64,000 nt of DNA from Buttiauxella sp. B2. Its GTDB lineage: Bacteria > Pseudomonadota > Gammaproteobacteria > Enterobacterales > Enterobacteriaceae. Positions 1 through 9,539 of the stretch are shown here, piece after piece. Each line of letters opens with the position of its first letter. Position 1 is the first letter of the stretch. The DNA is taken from assembly GCF_006376615.1 (NCBI RefSeq), contig NZ_VEXQ01000001.1, positions 124,001-188,000 on the forward strand, written 5' to 3'. The notes beneath the pieces are model-generated. The model saw only the letters and a list, made by a program, of their open reading frames with translations. It was not told where the DNA came from and did no database searches. Both the position numbers and the translations under genes were made by a program.

Positions 1-1
1 G

Positions 2-685
2 CAACGAGGCCATTTGCCGCAAGGCTCCGAACGTTATGGCAAAACTGTTTTTGGCGCACCGCTTATTTGGTTCCCCGCAGCATCCAGTGAACAGCGCAGT
101 GGATTGATTATTGCGGGTACGCATGGTGATGAAAATGCCGCGATGGTTACGCTGTCTTGTGCGTTACGTACGCTAGAACCAGAACATCGTCGCCACCATG
201 TGGTGCTGGCTGTAAACCCTGACGGCTGTCAGCTCGGTTTGCGCGCTAATGCGAATGGTGTGGATCTGAACCGTAATTTCCCTGCCGCCAACTGGAAGTC
301 TGGTGAGACGGTGTATCGCTGGAACAGCAGCGCAGACGCTCGAGATGTGGTGCTTTCTACCGGTAAAAAACCAGGCTCCGAGCCAGAAACCGCCGCGCTA
401 TGCCAATTAATTCATACTTTGCAGCCAGCGTGGATTGTCTCTTTCCATGATCCTTTAGGGTGCATAGAAGATCCGGATAATTCAGCGCTGGGTGCATGGC
501 TTGCGAAGGAGTTTGAATTGCCGCTGGTCACAAGCGTCGGTTACGAAACACCTGGTTCTTTCGGTAGTTGGTGCGCAGATTTAGATTTGCCTTGTATTAC
601 CGCAGAGTTCCCGCCCATCTCAGCTGACGAAGCGAGTGAGCGGTATCTGGATGCTATGATGGGTTTGTTGCACTGGCAAAAGTAA
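2..685 (+). CDS. mpaA: Murein tripeptide amidase A (5' end outside window)
   Basis: Cytoplasmic zinc carboxypeptidase of the M14 family that cleaves the gamma-D-Glu-meso-DAP bond of murein tripeptide during peptidoglycan recycling. The first in-frame start visible is a TTG at 14, but the frame stays open to the window edge, and the residues before it (QRGHLPQG) match the usual MpaA N-terminus, so the true start lies upstream. Visible motifs are the zinc-binding GTHGDE, NANGVDLNRNFP, SFHDP (third zinc ligand) and ITAEF (catalytic Glu). The product L-Ala-D-Glu is the substrate of the epimerase encoded next to it in convergent orientation. Confidence 0.95.
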   Translation, partial: QRGHLPQGSERYGKTVFGAPLIWFPAASSEQRSGLIIAGTHGDENAAMVTLSCALRTLEPEHRRHHVVLAVNPDGCQLGLRANANGVDLNRNFPAANWKSGETVYRWNSSADARDVVLSTGKKPGSEPETAALCQLIHTLQPAWIVSFHDPLGCIEDPDNSALGAWLAKEFELPLVTSVGYETPGSFGSWCADLDLPCITAEFPPISADEASERYLDAMMGLLHWQK

Positions 686-691
686 TACCTA

Positions 692-1657
692 TTACGGATA
701 AAGTTTGCCGGTTTCGAAATGCAACCCTGGCTCAACATCAACGGCCAGCCATGTTGGACCATCGAGATCGGCAAAGCGGACTTTAGCTGCCAGCGGCAAC
801 GCTGCGGCTATCGCCCGCGAAGTGCATAGCATGCAGCCTAGCATCACATCAAAACCTTGTTCACGAGCGGCTTGAGTTAATGCCAGCGCTTCGGTTAATC
901 CTCCGGTTTTATCCAGCTTCACGTTCACCATGTCATAAAGCCCTTTGAGCGCAGGCAGGCTTTCGCGGGTATGGCAACTTTCATCGGCACAAATTGGCAA
1001 TGGATGAATAAAGTTCGCCAGTGTACTGTCCTGGCCTGCCGGTAACGGCTGCTCGAGCATCGCCACATTCAAGTCGGCCAGTAACTGGCAACGCGCGGCC
1101 AATCCATCGCTATGCCAGGCTTCGTTGGCATCCACGATTAATACCGCTTCAGGCACCGCAGCACGGATCGCGACCATACGCTCGGTGATCAATCGGTCAT
1201 CGAGTTTAACCTTTAACAAACGCGCGCCTTTATCCCACAACAGTTTTGCTGCCGCTGCCATTTGTTCTGGCTCGGCAATACTGACGGTTTGTGCAGTGGT
1301 GACTAATTCAGGGAGTTCGACACCCGCAATATACGAAAGAGTCCTTTTTTGGCGACGTGCTTCCAAATCCCACAATGCGCTATCAACTGCGTTACGCGCA
1401 GCTCCGGCAGGCAGCGCCTCTTGTAATTGCGCGCGTGTCATCCCTTGTTCTAACTGCGGCAGGATCGTGGTTATCTGTGCCAGCACAGATACATCGCTTT
1501 CGCCATAGCGTGGATATGGCGTGCATTCGCCCACGGCTTTAATACCCTCTTCTTCAAGCTCCACCACCACAACGACCGCTTCGCTGCGGGTTCCGCGTGA
1601 AATCACAAAAGGAGTGTGGAGCGGCCATGCTTCCTGGTAAACCTTCACTGTTCTCAT
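692..1657 (-). CDS. ycjG: L-Ala-D/L-Glu epimerase
   Basis: 321-residue enolase-superfamily enzyme of the muconate-lactonizing subgroup that epimerises L-Ala-D-Glu from murein recycling to L-Ala-L-Glu. The acid/base lysine motif KVK is at residues 149-151. Metal ligands are seen as D176 (VDANEAW), E202 (LEQPLP) and D225 (CADES), and the second catalytic lysine as K247 (NVKLDK). The length equals the E. coli protein. An AGGA element precedes the ATG. It converges with mpaA with only a few bases between the stop codons, so the two recycling enzymes are linked although on opposite strands. Confidence 0.95.
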   Translation of the reverse strand: MRTVKVYQEAWPLHTPFVISRGTRSEAVVVVVELEEEGIKAVGECTPYPRYGESDVSVLAQITTILPQLEQGMTRAQLQEALPAGAARNAVDSALWDLEARRQKRTLSYIAGVELPELVTTAQTVSIAEPEQMAAAAKLLWDKGARLLKVKLDDRLITERMVAIRAAVPEAVLIVDANEAWHSDGLAARCQLLADLNVAMLEQPLPAGQDSTLANFIHPLPICADESCHTRESLPALKGLYDMVNVKLDKTGGLTEALALTQAAREQGFDVMLGCMLCTSRAIAAALPLAAKVRFADLDGPTWLAVDVEPGLHFETGKLYP

Positions 1658-1799
1658 TGTTGTTCCTGTTGTTTTACGTTATTTGCTGAGTATAGCCAGA
1701 GAACACTTTTACTTGCAGTATCAGTTTTTTATATTCAGACGATGAATACTGACATACACTGTTCGCGGCGTTAATTATATGTAAACAGGAAAATTAAAC

Positions 1800-2306
1800 A
1801 TGTCACAAATCGTTCATTTCCAGGGCAACCCTGTAGCGGTTGCAGGTCAAATCCCACAAGCTGGCAACAAAGCTGAAGCTTTCACTCTGGTAGCAAAAGA
1901 TCTTTCTGATGTTGCACTGAGCCAGTTCGCCGGAAAACGTAAAGTACTGAATATTTTCCCAAGCATCGATACCGGCGTTTGTGCCGCCTCCGTGCGCAAA
2001 TTCAACCAACTGGCGACTGACATGGATAACACCGTTGTACTGTGTATTTCCGCCGATCTGCCATTTGCACAATCTCGCTTCTGCGGCGCAGAAGGTCTGA
2101 GCAACGTGGTAACACTGTCTACCCTGCGTAACCCTGAATTCCAGCAAGCTTATGGCGTTGGTATTTCTGAAGGTGCACTGAAAGGCCTGACGGCTCGTGC
2201 AGTTGTGGTTATCAATGAGAAAGATGAAGTGGTATTCAGCCAGTTAGTGAACGAAATCACTAACGAGCCGGATTATGCCGCAGCACTGGAAGCCCTTCAG
2301 GCTTAA
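1800..2306 (+). CDS. tpx: Thiol peroxidase (atypical 2-Cys peroxiredoxin)
   Basis: 168-residue lipid-hydroperoxide peroxidase that uses thioredoxin as reductant. The peroxidatic Cys61 lies in the PSIDTGVC context and the resolving Cys95 in RFCGAEG, as in the E. coli enzyme; a third cysteine, C82, is also present. Full length and intact. It is transcribed alone and converges with tyrR across a GC-rich hairpin at 2313-2335. Confidence 0.97.
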   Translation: MSQIVHFQGNPVAVAGQIPQAGNKAEAFTLVAKDLSDVALSQFAGKRKVLNIFPSIDTGVCAASVRKFNQLATDMDNTVVLCISADLPFAQSRFCGAEGLSNVVTLSTLRNPEFQQAYGVGISEGALKGLTARAVVVINEKDEVVFSQLVNEITNEPDYAAALEALQA

Positions 2307-2312
2307 GTGTGA

Positions 2313-2335
2313 ATGCCCCCGAGAACCGGGGGCAT
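2313..2335. terminator. Hairpin between tpx and tyrR
   Basis: Perfect inverted repeat ATGCCCCC / GGGGGCAT with a short loop between convergent stop codons. No strong T-run follows on either strand, so it may act as a weak bidirectional terminator or only as a 3' stabiliser. Confidence 0.55.
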
Positions 2336-2340
2336 AAATG

Positions 2341-3903
2341 TTACTCTTCTGTTTTACGCTGACTCAAACCGTATTCACGTAACTTATTCGCAATCGCAGT
2401 GTGCGAAACCCCCAGGCGTTTAGCAAGCTTACGCGTACTTGGATAAGTACGATAAAGCTGTGTCAGCACCGAGCGTTCAAAGCGGCTGGTAATATCATCC
2501 AGCGACCCTTCCATAGCCTCTTCCCCAACAACCAAACTTGCGGTGTCGAAATCTGGCAACAGGATGTCTTGCGGACGCAATTCATAACCTTCCAGTTGCG
2601 TTAATGCGCGATAAATCGCATTTTTCAACTGACGTACGTTGCCCGGCCAACCATAACGCGTGAGTACATTGCTCAAATCATTCGCCAGTTTCGGACGTGG
2701 TACCCCTTGTTCATCGGCAAATCGCGCCACAAACAATTCAGTCAGCGGCATGATGTCTTGCGGCCTGTCGCGCAACGGCGGTAAATTCAGTGTCAGTACG
2801 TTCAGGCGATAATAAAGATCTTCGCGGAACTCACCTTTTTGCACCATCTCAATCAGGTTCTTTTGCGTTGCGCAAATCACGCGTACATCGACATGCACTT
2901 CATGTTCTTCACCCACGCGACGGAATGTTCCATCGTTGAGGAAACGCAACAGTTTGGTCTGCATACGCGGTGACATTTCGCCGATTTCATCCAGCAGAAC
3001 CGAACCGCCATTTGCCTGTTCGAAGAAACCTTTTTTACCTTCGACAGCATTCGCGTATGCACCTTGTGCATGGCCAAACAGTTCGCTTTCAACTACATCA
3101 TCAGGCATCGAGCCGCAATTGAGTGCCAGATAAGGTTTTTGCGCACGCGGGCTGCCAAGATGGCAGGCATGAGCCAGCAAATCTTTACCGGTACCGGTAT
3201 CGCCAACAATCAGCAGCGGCGCATTAAGTAACGCAAGTTTATGCGCCTGATCGACGACGTGACGCATTTTCGGGCTAACAGCAACGATTTGGCTGAATGC
3301 GCCAACATCGGTATTAGAGAGGTTTTGCAGCTGGCGACCCATTCGTACCGTTGAGCGCAACATCACCACCGCACCGACTAACGATGACTCCTCGTTTTCG
3401 CCATCCAAATGTACTGGGGTGATTTCCATCAGGAAGTTCTGGCCGTTGATAACGACATGCTCGGTGTGCGATTCAACCGGCGCGCTTTCCAGCCAACGCA
3501 TGAAGTTGAAACCATTCACCAGGCTTGCGGCGTTATGGTTGCGCAATTTATCTTCGCTTTGGCCAAACAGCGCGCAGCTTGCAGGGTTTGCCAGCTCCAC
3601 TTTGCTTTTCATATCCAGCGACAGTACGGGTTCAGGCAGCGCTTCAAGCAATGCACTAAGCGCTCGATGCTCACGTTCAGAAGGCATCCACGGCACGGTA
3701 CGCACGTCCGTTACCCCTGGGATGCGGCGAATTTCAGCCATCAAACTACTAAACGTATCAAAATCGAGGGTAGAAAAATTCAGGTAGATTCGCCCAATTG
3801 GATCAATTTCGATACCTCGTAAATCGATGCTACGCAGCACAAGTAAATCAAGTAATTCTCGAGTCAGACCAAGTCGGTCCTGGCAAAAGACTTCCAGACG
3901 CAT
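2341..3903 (-). CDS. tyrR: Aromatic amino-acid transcriptional regulator TyrR
   Basis: Regulator of aromatic amino-acid biosynthesis and transport, acting with Tyr, Phe or Trp. I chose the start at 3903 (MRLEVF) because the E. coli protein begins there; an in-frame ATG 21 bases upstream would add seven residues. The 520-residue product shows an N-terminal ACT domain (about 1-75), PAS (about 80-180), a sigma-54-type AAA+ domain with Walker A GDTGTGKD near 234-241 and Walker B LLDEIGEM near 303, and a C-terminal Fis-type helix-turn-helix (about 485-512). Unlike E. coli TyrR, which lacks the stretch, residues 281-286 read GAYANA at the place of the sigma-54-contacting GAFTGA loop. Confidence 0.95.
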   Translation of the reverse strand: MRLEVFCQDRLGLTRELLDLLVLRSIDLRGIEIDPIGRIYLNFSTLDFDTFSSLMAEIRRIPGVTDVRTVPWMPSEREHRALSALLEALPEPVLSLDMKSKVELANPASCALFGQSEDKLRNHNAASLVNGFNFMRWLESAPVESHTEHVVINGQNFLMEITPVHLDGENEESSLVGAVVMLRSTVRMGRQLQNLSNTDVGAFSQIVAVSPKMRHVVDQAHKLALLNAPLLIVGDTGTGKDLLAHACHLGSPRAQKPYLALNCGSMPDDVVESELFGHAQGAYANAVEGKKGFFEQANGGSVLLDEIGEMSPRMQTKLLRFLNDGTFRRVGEEHEVHVDVRVICATQKNLIEMVQKGEFREDLYYRLNVLTLNLPPLRDRPQDIMPLTELFVARFADEQGVPRPKLANDLSNVLTRYGWPGNVRQLKNAIYRALTQLEGYELRPQDILLPDFDTASLVVGEEAMEGSLDDITSRFERSVLTQLYRTYPSTRKLAKRLGVSHTAIANKLREYGLSQRKTEE

Positions 3904-4061
3904 GGAGGTGTCCTTCAAATGCAATAAGCGGAATCATTGGGTGGCGTGATGATACTCCAGATAACTTGCGGTCAGAAGAGATGTGTGAAGAAAAGTTGAC
4001 AGATAAGTCTATGAATACGGGTAATGCCGTAAACCTGGACAGTCACGGCATTACCAAAGTG

Positions 4062-5126
4062 TCACTCAACGGACTTGGTTTTGCTCGTACTCATCGTCTC
4101 TTTGAGCTGAACCAGCAACTGTTTGCGGAAATCCCCGAGACGCGGTTTATCACCCTCAATCCACGGCAGCGGGCGACACAATTCCATCGCTTTAATCCCC
4201 AGGCGCGCCGTCAATAACCCGGCACCAATGCCTTGTGCCGCACGTGTGGAGAGTCGCGCTGCAAGATCCTGGCCTATCCAGTCCATACCCACTTCACGCA
4301 CCAGCTCACTGGCTCCGGCGAAGGCGATATTCAACAGCACCAGACGGAACAAGCGGATGCGGCTGTAATAGCCCAATTCAATTCCATACAGCGCGGCGAT
4401 GCGGTTAATCAGCCGCAAATTTCGCCAGGCAATAAACGCCATATCCACCAGTGCTAACGGGCTTACGGCGATCATCAGTGTTGATTCTGCTGCAGAACGG
4501 CTGATTTCCCGACGAGCCTGGTTATCCAACACGGGCTGAACCAAACGTGCGTACAACTCAACAACTTCGCGGTCGTTTTGCGTTTCATGAATCGCTGCAT
4601 ACCAGCGTTGTAGCGCAGGATGCCCGTGATCAAGCCCGGCCTGACGTGCCAGTTTCTCGCAAAAGGCGCGGCCTTTGCCCATACCGTGGCTGCTCATCAG
4701 ATAACGCGCTTCATCACGTTCTTCCGCTCGCTGCCGCAAACGCCATAAACGACGCCATTCTGTCGCAACCGAGCCAACCCCTGCGGCAATAATTAAACCG
4801 CCCGCAACACCGCCACCTAATGCAATCCAGTCTTGAGTAACAAACGCGTTATGCGTCCACTGGATACCTTGTGCCACCACGCTGACACCAAACAGCCCAA
4901 GTCCGACCTGAACCATGCGCCGCCATAAGCTGCGCTTTGGATGCAACGCCGCTTCTATTACCGCTTCCGCCTGCCCGTCATCTTCTACTTCATCAAGCGA
5001 GCCAAGCGCCGGGGTAAATTTCTCTGCTTCCGGCTCACTGAAAGCATGCTGTGCTTTGTAGATATCTTGTTTTTCCACATCCAGTGGTTGCGCGAAATCG
5101 ATACGCGGTTTTAATGGTTCGTTCAT
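4062..5126 (-). CDS. ycjF: Inner-membrane protein YcjF (DUF697)
   Basis: 354-residue member of the YcjF/TIGR01620 family. The N-terminal ~65 residues are acidic and soluble. Hydrophobic segments follow near 72-90 and 97-118, then a long helical DUF697 region. The start overlaps the ycjX stop by four bases, so the two are translationally coupled. The gene belongs to the psp-ycjXF block; in E. coli ycjXF is part of the PspF regulon. Molecular function is unknown. Confidence 0.93.
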   Translation of the reverse strand: MNEPLKPRIDFAQPLDVEKQDIYKAQHAFSEPEAEKFTPALGSLDEVEDDGQAEAVIEAALHPKRSLWRRMVQVGLGLFGVSVVAQGIQWTHNAFVTQDWIALGGGVAGGLIIAAGVGSVATEWRRLWRLRQRAEERDEARYLMSSHGMGKGRAFCEKLARQAGLDHGHPALQRWYAAIHETQNDREVVELYARLVQPVLDNQARREISRSAAESTLMIAVSPLALVDMAFIAWRNLRLINRIAALYGIELGYYSRIRLFRLVLLNIAFAGASELVREVGMDWIGQDLAARLSTRAAQGIGAGLLTARLGIKAMELCRPLPWIEGDKPRLGDFRKQLLVQLKETMSTSKTKSVE

Positions 5127-6520
5127 CGCAATTTATCCCCAATCAAAAACTCCAGCGCTGCATCCATACGAATGTGTGGCATCGGTCTATCGACATCCAT
5201 CACTTGCGGGCGGAACTGTTCAAACTGAAAGCCCTGTTTTTCCCAGAATGCGCTGCCTGGCAAACGCGCAGGAACTTCGCCGGGATAAACAGTCAGCGGC
5301 ACGCCATCGATCAAGCGATTACCACGTAAAGCTGGGATTTGCTCCCCTTTCACATCGACCAGACCACTTTGTGTTGCCTGCACCGAAGCAAGCCCCATAC
5401 AGTCCATATCAATGCCTTCAAACGCCGCGTTTTGCCAGGCGTCTTGCACCAGTTGCTGAAGCAACGCCACCATATTGGCATGTTGATCAACCGTAACGTG
5501 ATCAGCCTTGGTAGCCGCGAATAAAAGTTTGTCTATAACCGGTGAAAACAGGCGTCGGAACAGCGTGCGCTGGCCATAATGGAAACTTTGCATCAGTTGC
5601 GTAAGTGCCAGACGCATGTCGTTAAACGCCTGTGGACCGCTGTTCAATGGTTGCAGGCAATCCACCAGTACAATTTGCCGGTCAAAACGCAGGAAGTGGT
5701 TTTTATAGAACCCCTTCACCACTTTTTCACAGTAGTAGTCAAAACGTGTCCGTAGCATGCCGATATTGGTGGTTTTATCTGCCTGAGCGAGTTTTGATTC
5801 GCCAACGGCATCAACATCCGGCCATGGGAAGAATTGCAAGGCTGGTGCGCCCGCCATATCGCCGGGTAGGACAAAACGGCCCGGTTGGATAAAGTGCAAT
5901 CCTTCACGTTTGCAGCGCAACAGATAATCCGTCCATGCTTCTGAAATAGCCGCAAGGCGGTTTTCATCCGCTGGTGCGAGTGGGTCTAACCCTTCACACA
6001 GTTTGCGCCATTGCGCTGACCACTCAGCCCTGTCGCCATGCAATAGCCCGGTCATTTGGCGTGACCAGCTAAGGTAGTCTTGTGCCAGCATCGGCAAATC
6101 AAGCAGCCACTCGCCAGGATAATCGACGATTTCCAGATACAGCGTTGAGGTGTCTTTGAAATGGCGCAGCAGAGAATCGTTGGAACGATAACGTAGTGCC
6201 AAACGCATTTCGCTGACGCCACGAGTTGGCGTAGGCCAGCTTGGCGGGGAGCCATAAAGCTGCGCCAGCCCCTCATCGTAAGTAAAACGTTGAATCCCTA
6301 AATCACGCTGTGGAACGCGTTTTACACCGAGTAAACGCTCCTCGCGCACCGCATTGAGCAGTGGCAAACGCGCGCCGTTATGCACGCTCAATAATTGATT
6401 CACCATCGCGGTGATAAAAGCGGTTTTTCCGCTGCGGCTTAAACCTGTTACCGCGAGGCGTAAATGCCGGTCTACGCCCCGATTCATCAGGGCATTCAGT
6501 TCATTCTTGATTCTGTTCAT
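5123..6520 (-). CDS. ycjX: Psp-linked P-loop NTPase YcjX
   Basis: 465-residue YcjX-like GTPase (DUF463). The Walker A motif GLSRSGKTA lies near residue 25 and a DYPGEW motif resembles a switch II/G3 site. The chosen start MNRIKNEL matches the E. coli N-terminus; an upstream in-frame start would add ten unsupported residues. It overlaps ycjF by four bases and follows pspD without the pspE-ycjMNOPQRSTUV insertion known in E. coli. Probably cotranscribed with psp under stress. Confidence 0.93.
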   Translation of the reverse strand: MNRIKNELNALMNRGVDRHLRLAVTGLSRSGKTAFITAMVNQLLSVHNGARLPLLNAVREERLLGVKRVPQRDLGIQRFTYDEGLAQLYGSPPSWPTPTRGVSEMRLALRYRSNDSLLRHFKDTSTLYLEIVDYPGEWLLDLPMLAQDYLSWSRQMTGLLHGDRAEWSAQWRKLCEGLDPLAPADENRLAAISEAWTDYLLRCKREGLHFIQPGRFVLPGDMAGAPALQFFPWPDVDAVGESKLAQADKTTNIGMLRTRFDYYCEKVVKGFYKNHFLRFDRQIVLVDCLQPLNSGPQAFNDMRLALTQLMQSFHYGQRTLFRRLFSPVIDKLLFAATKADHVTVDQHANMVALLQQLVQDAWQNAAFEGIDMDCMGLASVQATQSGLVDVKGEQIPALRGNRLIDGVPLTVYPGEVPARLPGSAFWEKQGFQFEQFRPQVMDVDRPMPHIRMDAALEFLIGDKLR

Positions 6521-6642
6521 ATGCGTCCTGGTTGCGCCCGTCCCCCTCAACTGAGGAGAATATTCATTGATTGTAATAAATATGGGTTGTTAATGCCGAA
6601 TCAATGGCAAATGAATTGGAAATCAAAAACGTGGAGAAAAGC

Positions 6643-6861
6643 TTACTTCGCGGTACGCGCCGAAATTTTACGAAAAACACGTGCCAGCAAAGGCTCAAGC
6701 GTCAGTGCCAGCAACATTTTCAACGGACGTCGCGCAACGGATTTTACTGCCCAACCCGCAACGCCTGCGGGACCATAGCGCAGAGCTGTCAGCAAGACTA
6801 ATTTACCGACAATTTTCAGGCCCGGCTTAGCCTTGTTCGCAGCCGTCTGGAATTTGGACAT
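6643..6861 (-). CDS. pspD: Phage shock protein D
   Basis: 72-residue peripheral inner-membrane protein of the Psp response. The conserved core [18 protein letters not shown] and [10 protein letters not shown] matches E. coli PspD closely. Start taken at MSKFQTAA, preceded by an AGGAGA Shine-Dalgarno; an upstream in-frame ATG at 6894 would overlap the palindromic repeat after pspC and has no support. The downstream neighbour is ycjX rather than pspE. Confidence 0.92.
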   Translation of the reverse strand: MSKFQTAANKAKPGLKIVGKLVLLTALRYGPAGVAGWAVKSVARRPLKMLLALTLEPLLARVFRKISARTAK

Positions 6862-6904
6862 TATTTCTCCTGGGAATGGGTAAAGTGTTGTCATTAAATC
6901 TGCT

Positions 6905-6945
6905 AGCCCTCACCCCGACCCTCTCCCCAGGAGAGGGTGAAAACG
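6905..6945. repeat. Palindromic intergenic repeat inside the psp operon
   Basis: Between pspC and pspD lies CCCTCACCCCGACCCTCTCC followed by a CCAGGAGAGGG arm, forming a CCCTCTCC/GGAGAGGG stem. Short elements of this 'CCCTCACCCC...CTCTCCC' type recur between genes in enterobacterial genomes. In an operon it could modulate pspD/ycjXF expression relative to pspABC. Confidence 0.6.
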
Positions 6946-6948
6946 GAA

Positions 6949-7308
6949 TTAAAGCTGGCGAAAGCGGCTACGTAACGTGAAGGTATCAGAGGTTATATAG
7001 CGCTCCATTGAGCGTAAACGCTGTTCACCCGCGGCTAATTCAGCATCGACTTCGTCGAGCAAGTCACGATTGGTTGGTTGTAGCTTTTCCTGCGATGCGC
7101 CCGCAGGCATCGGATCAAGGATAAAAGTCAGTGCGATGTAGGCCACCATCACAAAGAAAAACAGGCCAAAAATCATCGCTAAAACAGTAATCAGGCGCAC
7201 CAGTTTTACTGGGACATCAAGGTATTGCGCGATACCCGCACAAACACCTTTTACCATCCCTTTTTCAGGGATACGCCACAACTTACGACCGGAAAATGAA
7301 TTCGCCAT
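6949..7308 (-). CDS. pspC: Phage shock protein C
   Basis: 119-residue inner-membrane PspC-domain protein that, with PspB, senses membrane stress and recruits PspA away from PspF. It opens with the typical KLWRIPEKGMVKGVCAGIA motif, followed by one transmembrane helix near 45-68. The C-terminal cytoplasmic tail has the conserved LLDEVD and a terminal SRFRQL. The start codon overlaps the pspB stop by one base. Confidence 0.97.
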   Translation of the reverse strand: MANSFSGRKLWRIPEKGMVKGVCAGIAQYLDVPVKLVRLITVLAMIFGLFFFVMVAYIALTFILDPMPAGASQEKLQPTNRDLLDEVDAELAAGEQRLRSMERYITSDTFTLRSRFRQL

Positions 7309-7535
7309 TATTTGTCTCTCCAGTTCGGATGTTCTGCATCAAGGATCTGCTCCAGCGTCTGAATGCGTTCACGCATACGGCGTGCATCGTCAGTCAACTG
7401 TGCCAGCCGCTGTTGTTCACCCTGCGAAAGCTGCCCGCCGTTTGCGGCACGGTTGTTGTAGTGCAACCACAGCCAAATCGGGGCGACAAACAACACAAAA
7501 ATGGTTAACGGAATGGCAATAAAAAGCGCGCTCAT
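7308..7535 (-). CDS. pspB: Phage shock protein B
   Basis: 75-residue partner of PspC with an N-terminal transmembrane helix (about 4-24) followed by a charged, leucine-rich coiled segment. Its stop is fused to the pspC start (one-base overlap), as expected for a stoichiometric sensor pair. Confidence 0.96.
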   Translation of the reverse strand: MSALFIAIPLTIFVLFVAPIWLWLHYNNRAANGGQLSQGEQQRLAQLTDDARRMRERIQTLEQILDAEHPNWRDK

Positions 7536-7602
7536 GTGTACTCCTTTTACAAATCAGGCTTTGAGTGCGGCGAACATAAGTAGCTCGCCGCAGTGCCGTT
7601 AT

Positions 7603-8274
7603 TTACCCACGATCCTGGTTGTTCATTTTAGCTTTCAGCGCAGCCAATTGTTCGCTGATTTCGTCATCTGCTTTCAGTTCAGCAAACTGCGAGTCGAGAC
7701 TTTTTTGTTTGCCAAAACTGTGGCTTTCCGCTTCTGATTCCATCTGGTCGATACGACGCTCGAAGGATTCAAAACGTGCCATGGCTTCATCGATTTTTCC
7801 ACTATCCAACTGGCGACGAACATCACGTGAAGAAGAAGCCGCCTGGTGACGCAGAGTTAATGCCTGCTGGCGCGCGCGGGTTTCGCTGAGTTTGTTCTCA
7901 AGCTCGCCAATTTCTTTTTTCATGCGTGCCAGTGTTTCATCGACATGCACCACTTCATCTTCCAGGGTGGCTATCATGTCAGTCATTTTTTGTTTTTCGA
8001 TTAACGCTGCACGCGCCAAATCCTCTTTATCTTTACGCAGCGCCAGCTCAGCTTTTTCTTGCCATTCAGCTTGCTGTGCGGTCGCTTGTTCTACACGACG
8101 GGATAGCTGTTTCTTTTCAGCCAGCGCACGGGCAGAGGTAGAACGCACTTCAACCAACGTGTCTTCCATTTCCTGAATCATCAGGCGAACCAGCTTTTGT
8201 GGATCTTCAGCTTTCTCAAGCAGTGAGTTGATGTTGGCATTCACGATGTCGGCAAAACGAGAAAAAATACCCAT
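7603..8274 (-). CDS. pspA: Phage shock protein A (PspA/IM30 effector and anti-activator)
   Basis: 223-residue PspA/IM30-family protein. The N-terminal amphipathic helix ([16 protein letters not shown]) binds membrane, and the rest is an almost continuous coiled coil rich in Glu, Lys, Arg and Gln. It binds and inhibits the PspF ATPase at rest and oligomerises on damaged inner membrane under stress. First gene of the psp operon, behind a sigma-54 promoter. Confidence 0.98.
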   Translation of the reverse strand: MGIFSRFADIVNANINSLLEKAEDPQKLVRLMIQEMEDTLVEVRSTSARALAEKKQLSRRVEQATAQQAEWQEKAELALRKDKEDLARAALIEKQKMTDMIATLEDEVVHVDETLARMKKEIGELENKLSETRARQQALTLRHQAASSSRDVRRQLDSGKIDEAMARFESFERRIDQMESEAESHSFGKQKSLDSQFAELKADDEISEQLAALKAKMNNQDRG

Positions 8275-8332
8275 AATTCAATCCTCTTTAGTCATTATTT
8301 CAGGTGCCTGGCACCCTGCACGAGATGAATAT

Positions 8333-8348
8333 TGCAAACAGTATGCCA
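8333..8348 (-). promoter_or_regulatory. Sigma-54 promoter of the psp operon
   Basis: On the minus strand the sequence reads TGGCAT-ACTGT-TTGCA, a near-consensus -24/-12 element with the GG and GC dinucleotides correctly spaced. It lies about 60 bases upstream of pspA and faces it. The AT-rich stretch between it and pspF is where IHF and the PspF upstream activating sites would be expected; I could not delimit these. Confidence 0.9.
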
Positions 8349-8386
8349 ACTTTTTATTTTATTGATTTAAAAGGAAATGATTAAAT

Positions 8387-8414
8387 TTGACTCAAGAACC
8401 ACAACGGCTATAGT
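8387..8414 (+). promoter_or_regulatory. Sigma-70 promoter of pspF
   Basis: TTGACT, a 16-base spacer, then TATAGT, 34 bases upstream of the pspF ATG. It runs divergently through the psp control region, consistent with the known PspF negative autoregulation when bound to its activating sites. Confidence 0.7.
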
Positions 8415-8447
8415 GGTTTAAATAACTAACTATTGGTTAATTTAATC

Positions 8448-9416
8448 ATGGCAGATAGCAAAGATAACTTGATTGGCGAGGCGAACAGTTTCCTTGAGGT
8501 TCTGGAACAAGTTTCACGCCTGGCACCGCTTGAAAAACCGGTGTTAGTCATCGGCGAACGAGGCACCGGTAAAGAACTGATAGCCAATCGCCTGCACTTC
8601 CTTTCTCGCAGGTGGCAAGGACCATTCATTTCGCTTAACTGTGCGGCACTTAACGATAATTTGCTGGATTCCGAACTCTTTGGTCATGAAGCTGGGGCTT
8701 TTACCGGGGCACAAAAACGCCATCCTGGCCGCTTCGAGCGTGCAGATGGAGGCACATTATTCCTGGATGAACTGGCAACTGCGCCGATGATGGTGCAGGA
8801 AAAACTGCTGCGGGTGGTGGAATACGGTGAACTTGAGCGCGTGGGTGGCAGCCAGCCATTGCAGGTGAACGTACGGTTGGTCTGCGCCACCAATGCAGAT
8901 TTGCCAAAACTTGCCGAAGAAGGGAAATTCCGCGCGGATTTGCTCGACCGTCTTGCTTTTGACGTGGTTAAACTCCCCCCACTACGCGAGCGCCAGTCCG
9001 ATATCATGCTGATGGCCGACCATTTTGCGATAACGATGTGCCGCGAATTACAGTTACCTTTCTTTCCAGGATTTACCGAAGAAGCTCAATTAACGCTGCT
9101 CAATTACGCCTGGCCGGGAAATATCCGTGAGTTAAAAAACGTAGTGGAACGTTCCGTTTATCGCCACGGCACCAGTGAAGAACCGGTTAATGAAGTCATC
9201 GTCGATCCTTTTGGTCGCCCCACAAATCATGTTGAACCTGATGCCACAAGCCTGTTACCTGTACTGCCCGTAGATTTAAGACACTGGCAAAATGAGCAAG
9301 AAAAGCAGTTGCTGGAGAAAAGTTTGCAACAGGCCAATCACAACCAACGACGTGCCGCAGAGTTATTAGGGCTGACCTACCATCAGCTGCGCGCCATGAT
9401 GAAAAAACACCAATAG
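8448..9416 (+). CDS. pspF: Psp operon sigma-54 activator PspF
   Basis: 322-residue bacterial enhancer-binding protein without a receiver domain. The AAA+ domain shows Walker A GERGTGKE, an intact GAFTGA loop and Walker B TLFLDE, and a Fis-type helix-turn-helix lies at the C-terminus (RRAAELLGLTYHQLRAM). Start set at MADSKD as in the E. coli protein rather than an upstream alternative codon. It activates the divergent pspA promoter and is held inactive by PspA. Confidence 0.97.
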   Translation: MADSKDNLIGEANSFLEVLEQVSRLAPLEKPVLVIGERGTGKELIANRLHFLSRRWQGPFISLNCAALNDNLLDSELFGHEAGAFTGAQKRHPGRFERADGGTLFLDELATAPMMVQEKLLRVVEYGELERVGGSQPLQVNVRLVCATNADLPKLAEEGKFRADLLDRLAFDVVKLPPLRERQSDIMLMADHFAITMCRELQLPFFPGFTEEAQLTLLNYAWPGNIRELKNVVERSVYRHGTSEEPVNEVIVDPFGRPTNHVEPDATSLLPVLPVDLRHWQNEQEKQLLEKSLQQANHNQRRAAELLGLTYHQLRAMMKKHQ

Positions 9417-9539
9417 CGATTAAGAATGATGTATTTATCAGCACTCTGAATAGAAAGTTAGCAATTACCCTTAGTTATTTTGGGAAGCAGGCCCGAGTGA
9501 GATACACTTTGCCTATCACCCGAGAAAACTCAAAAACTT

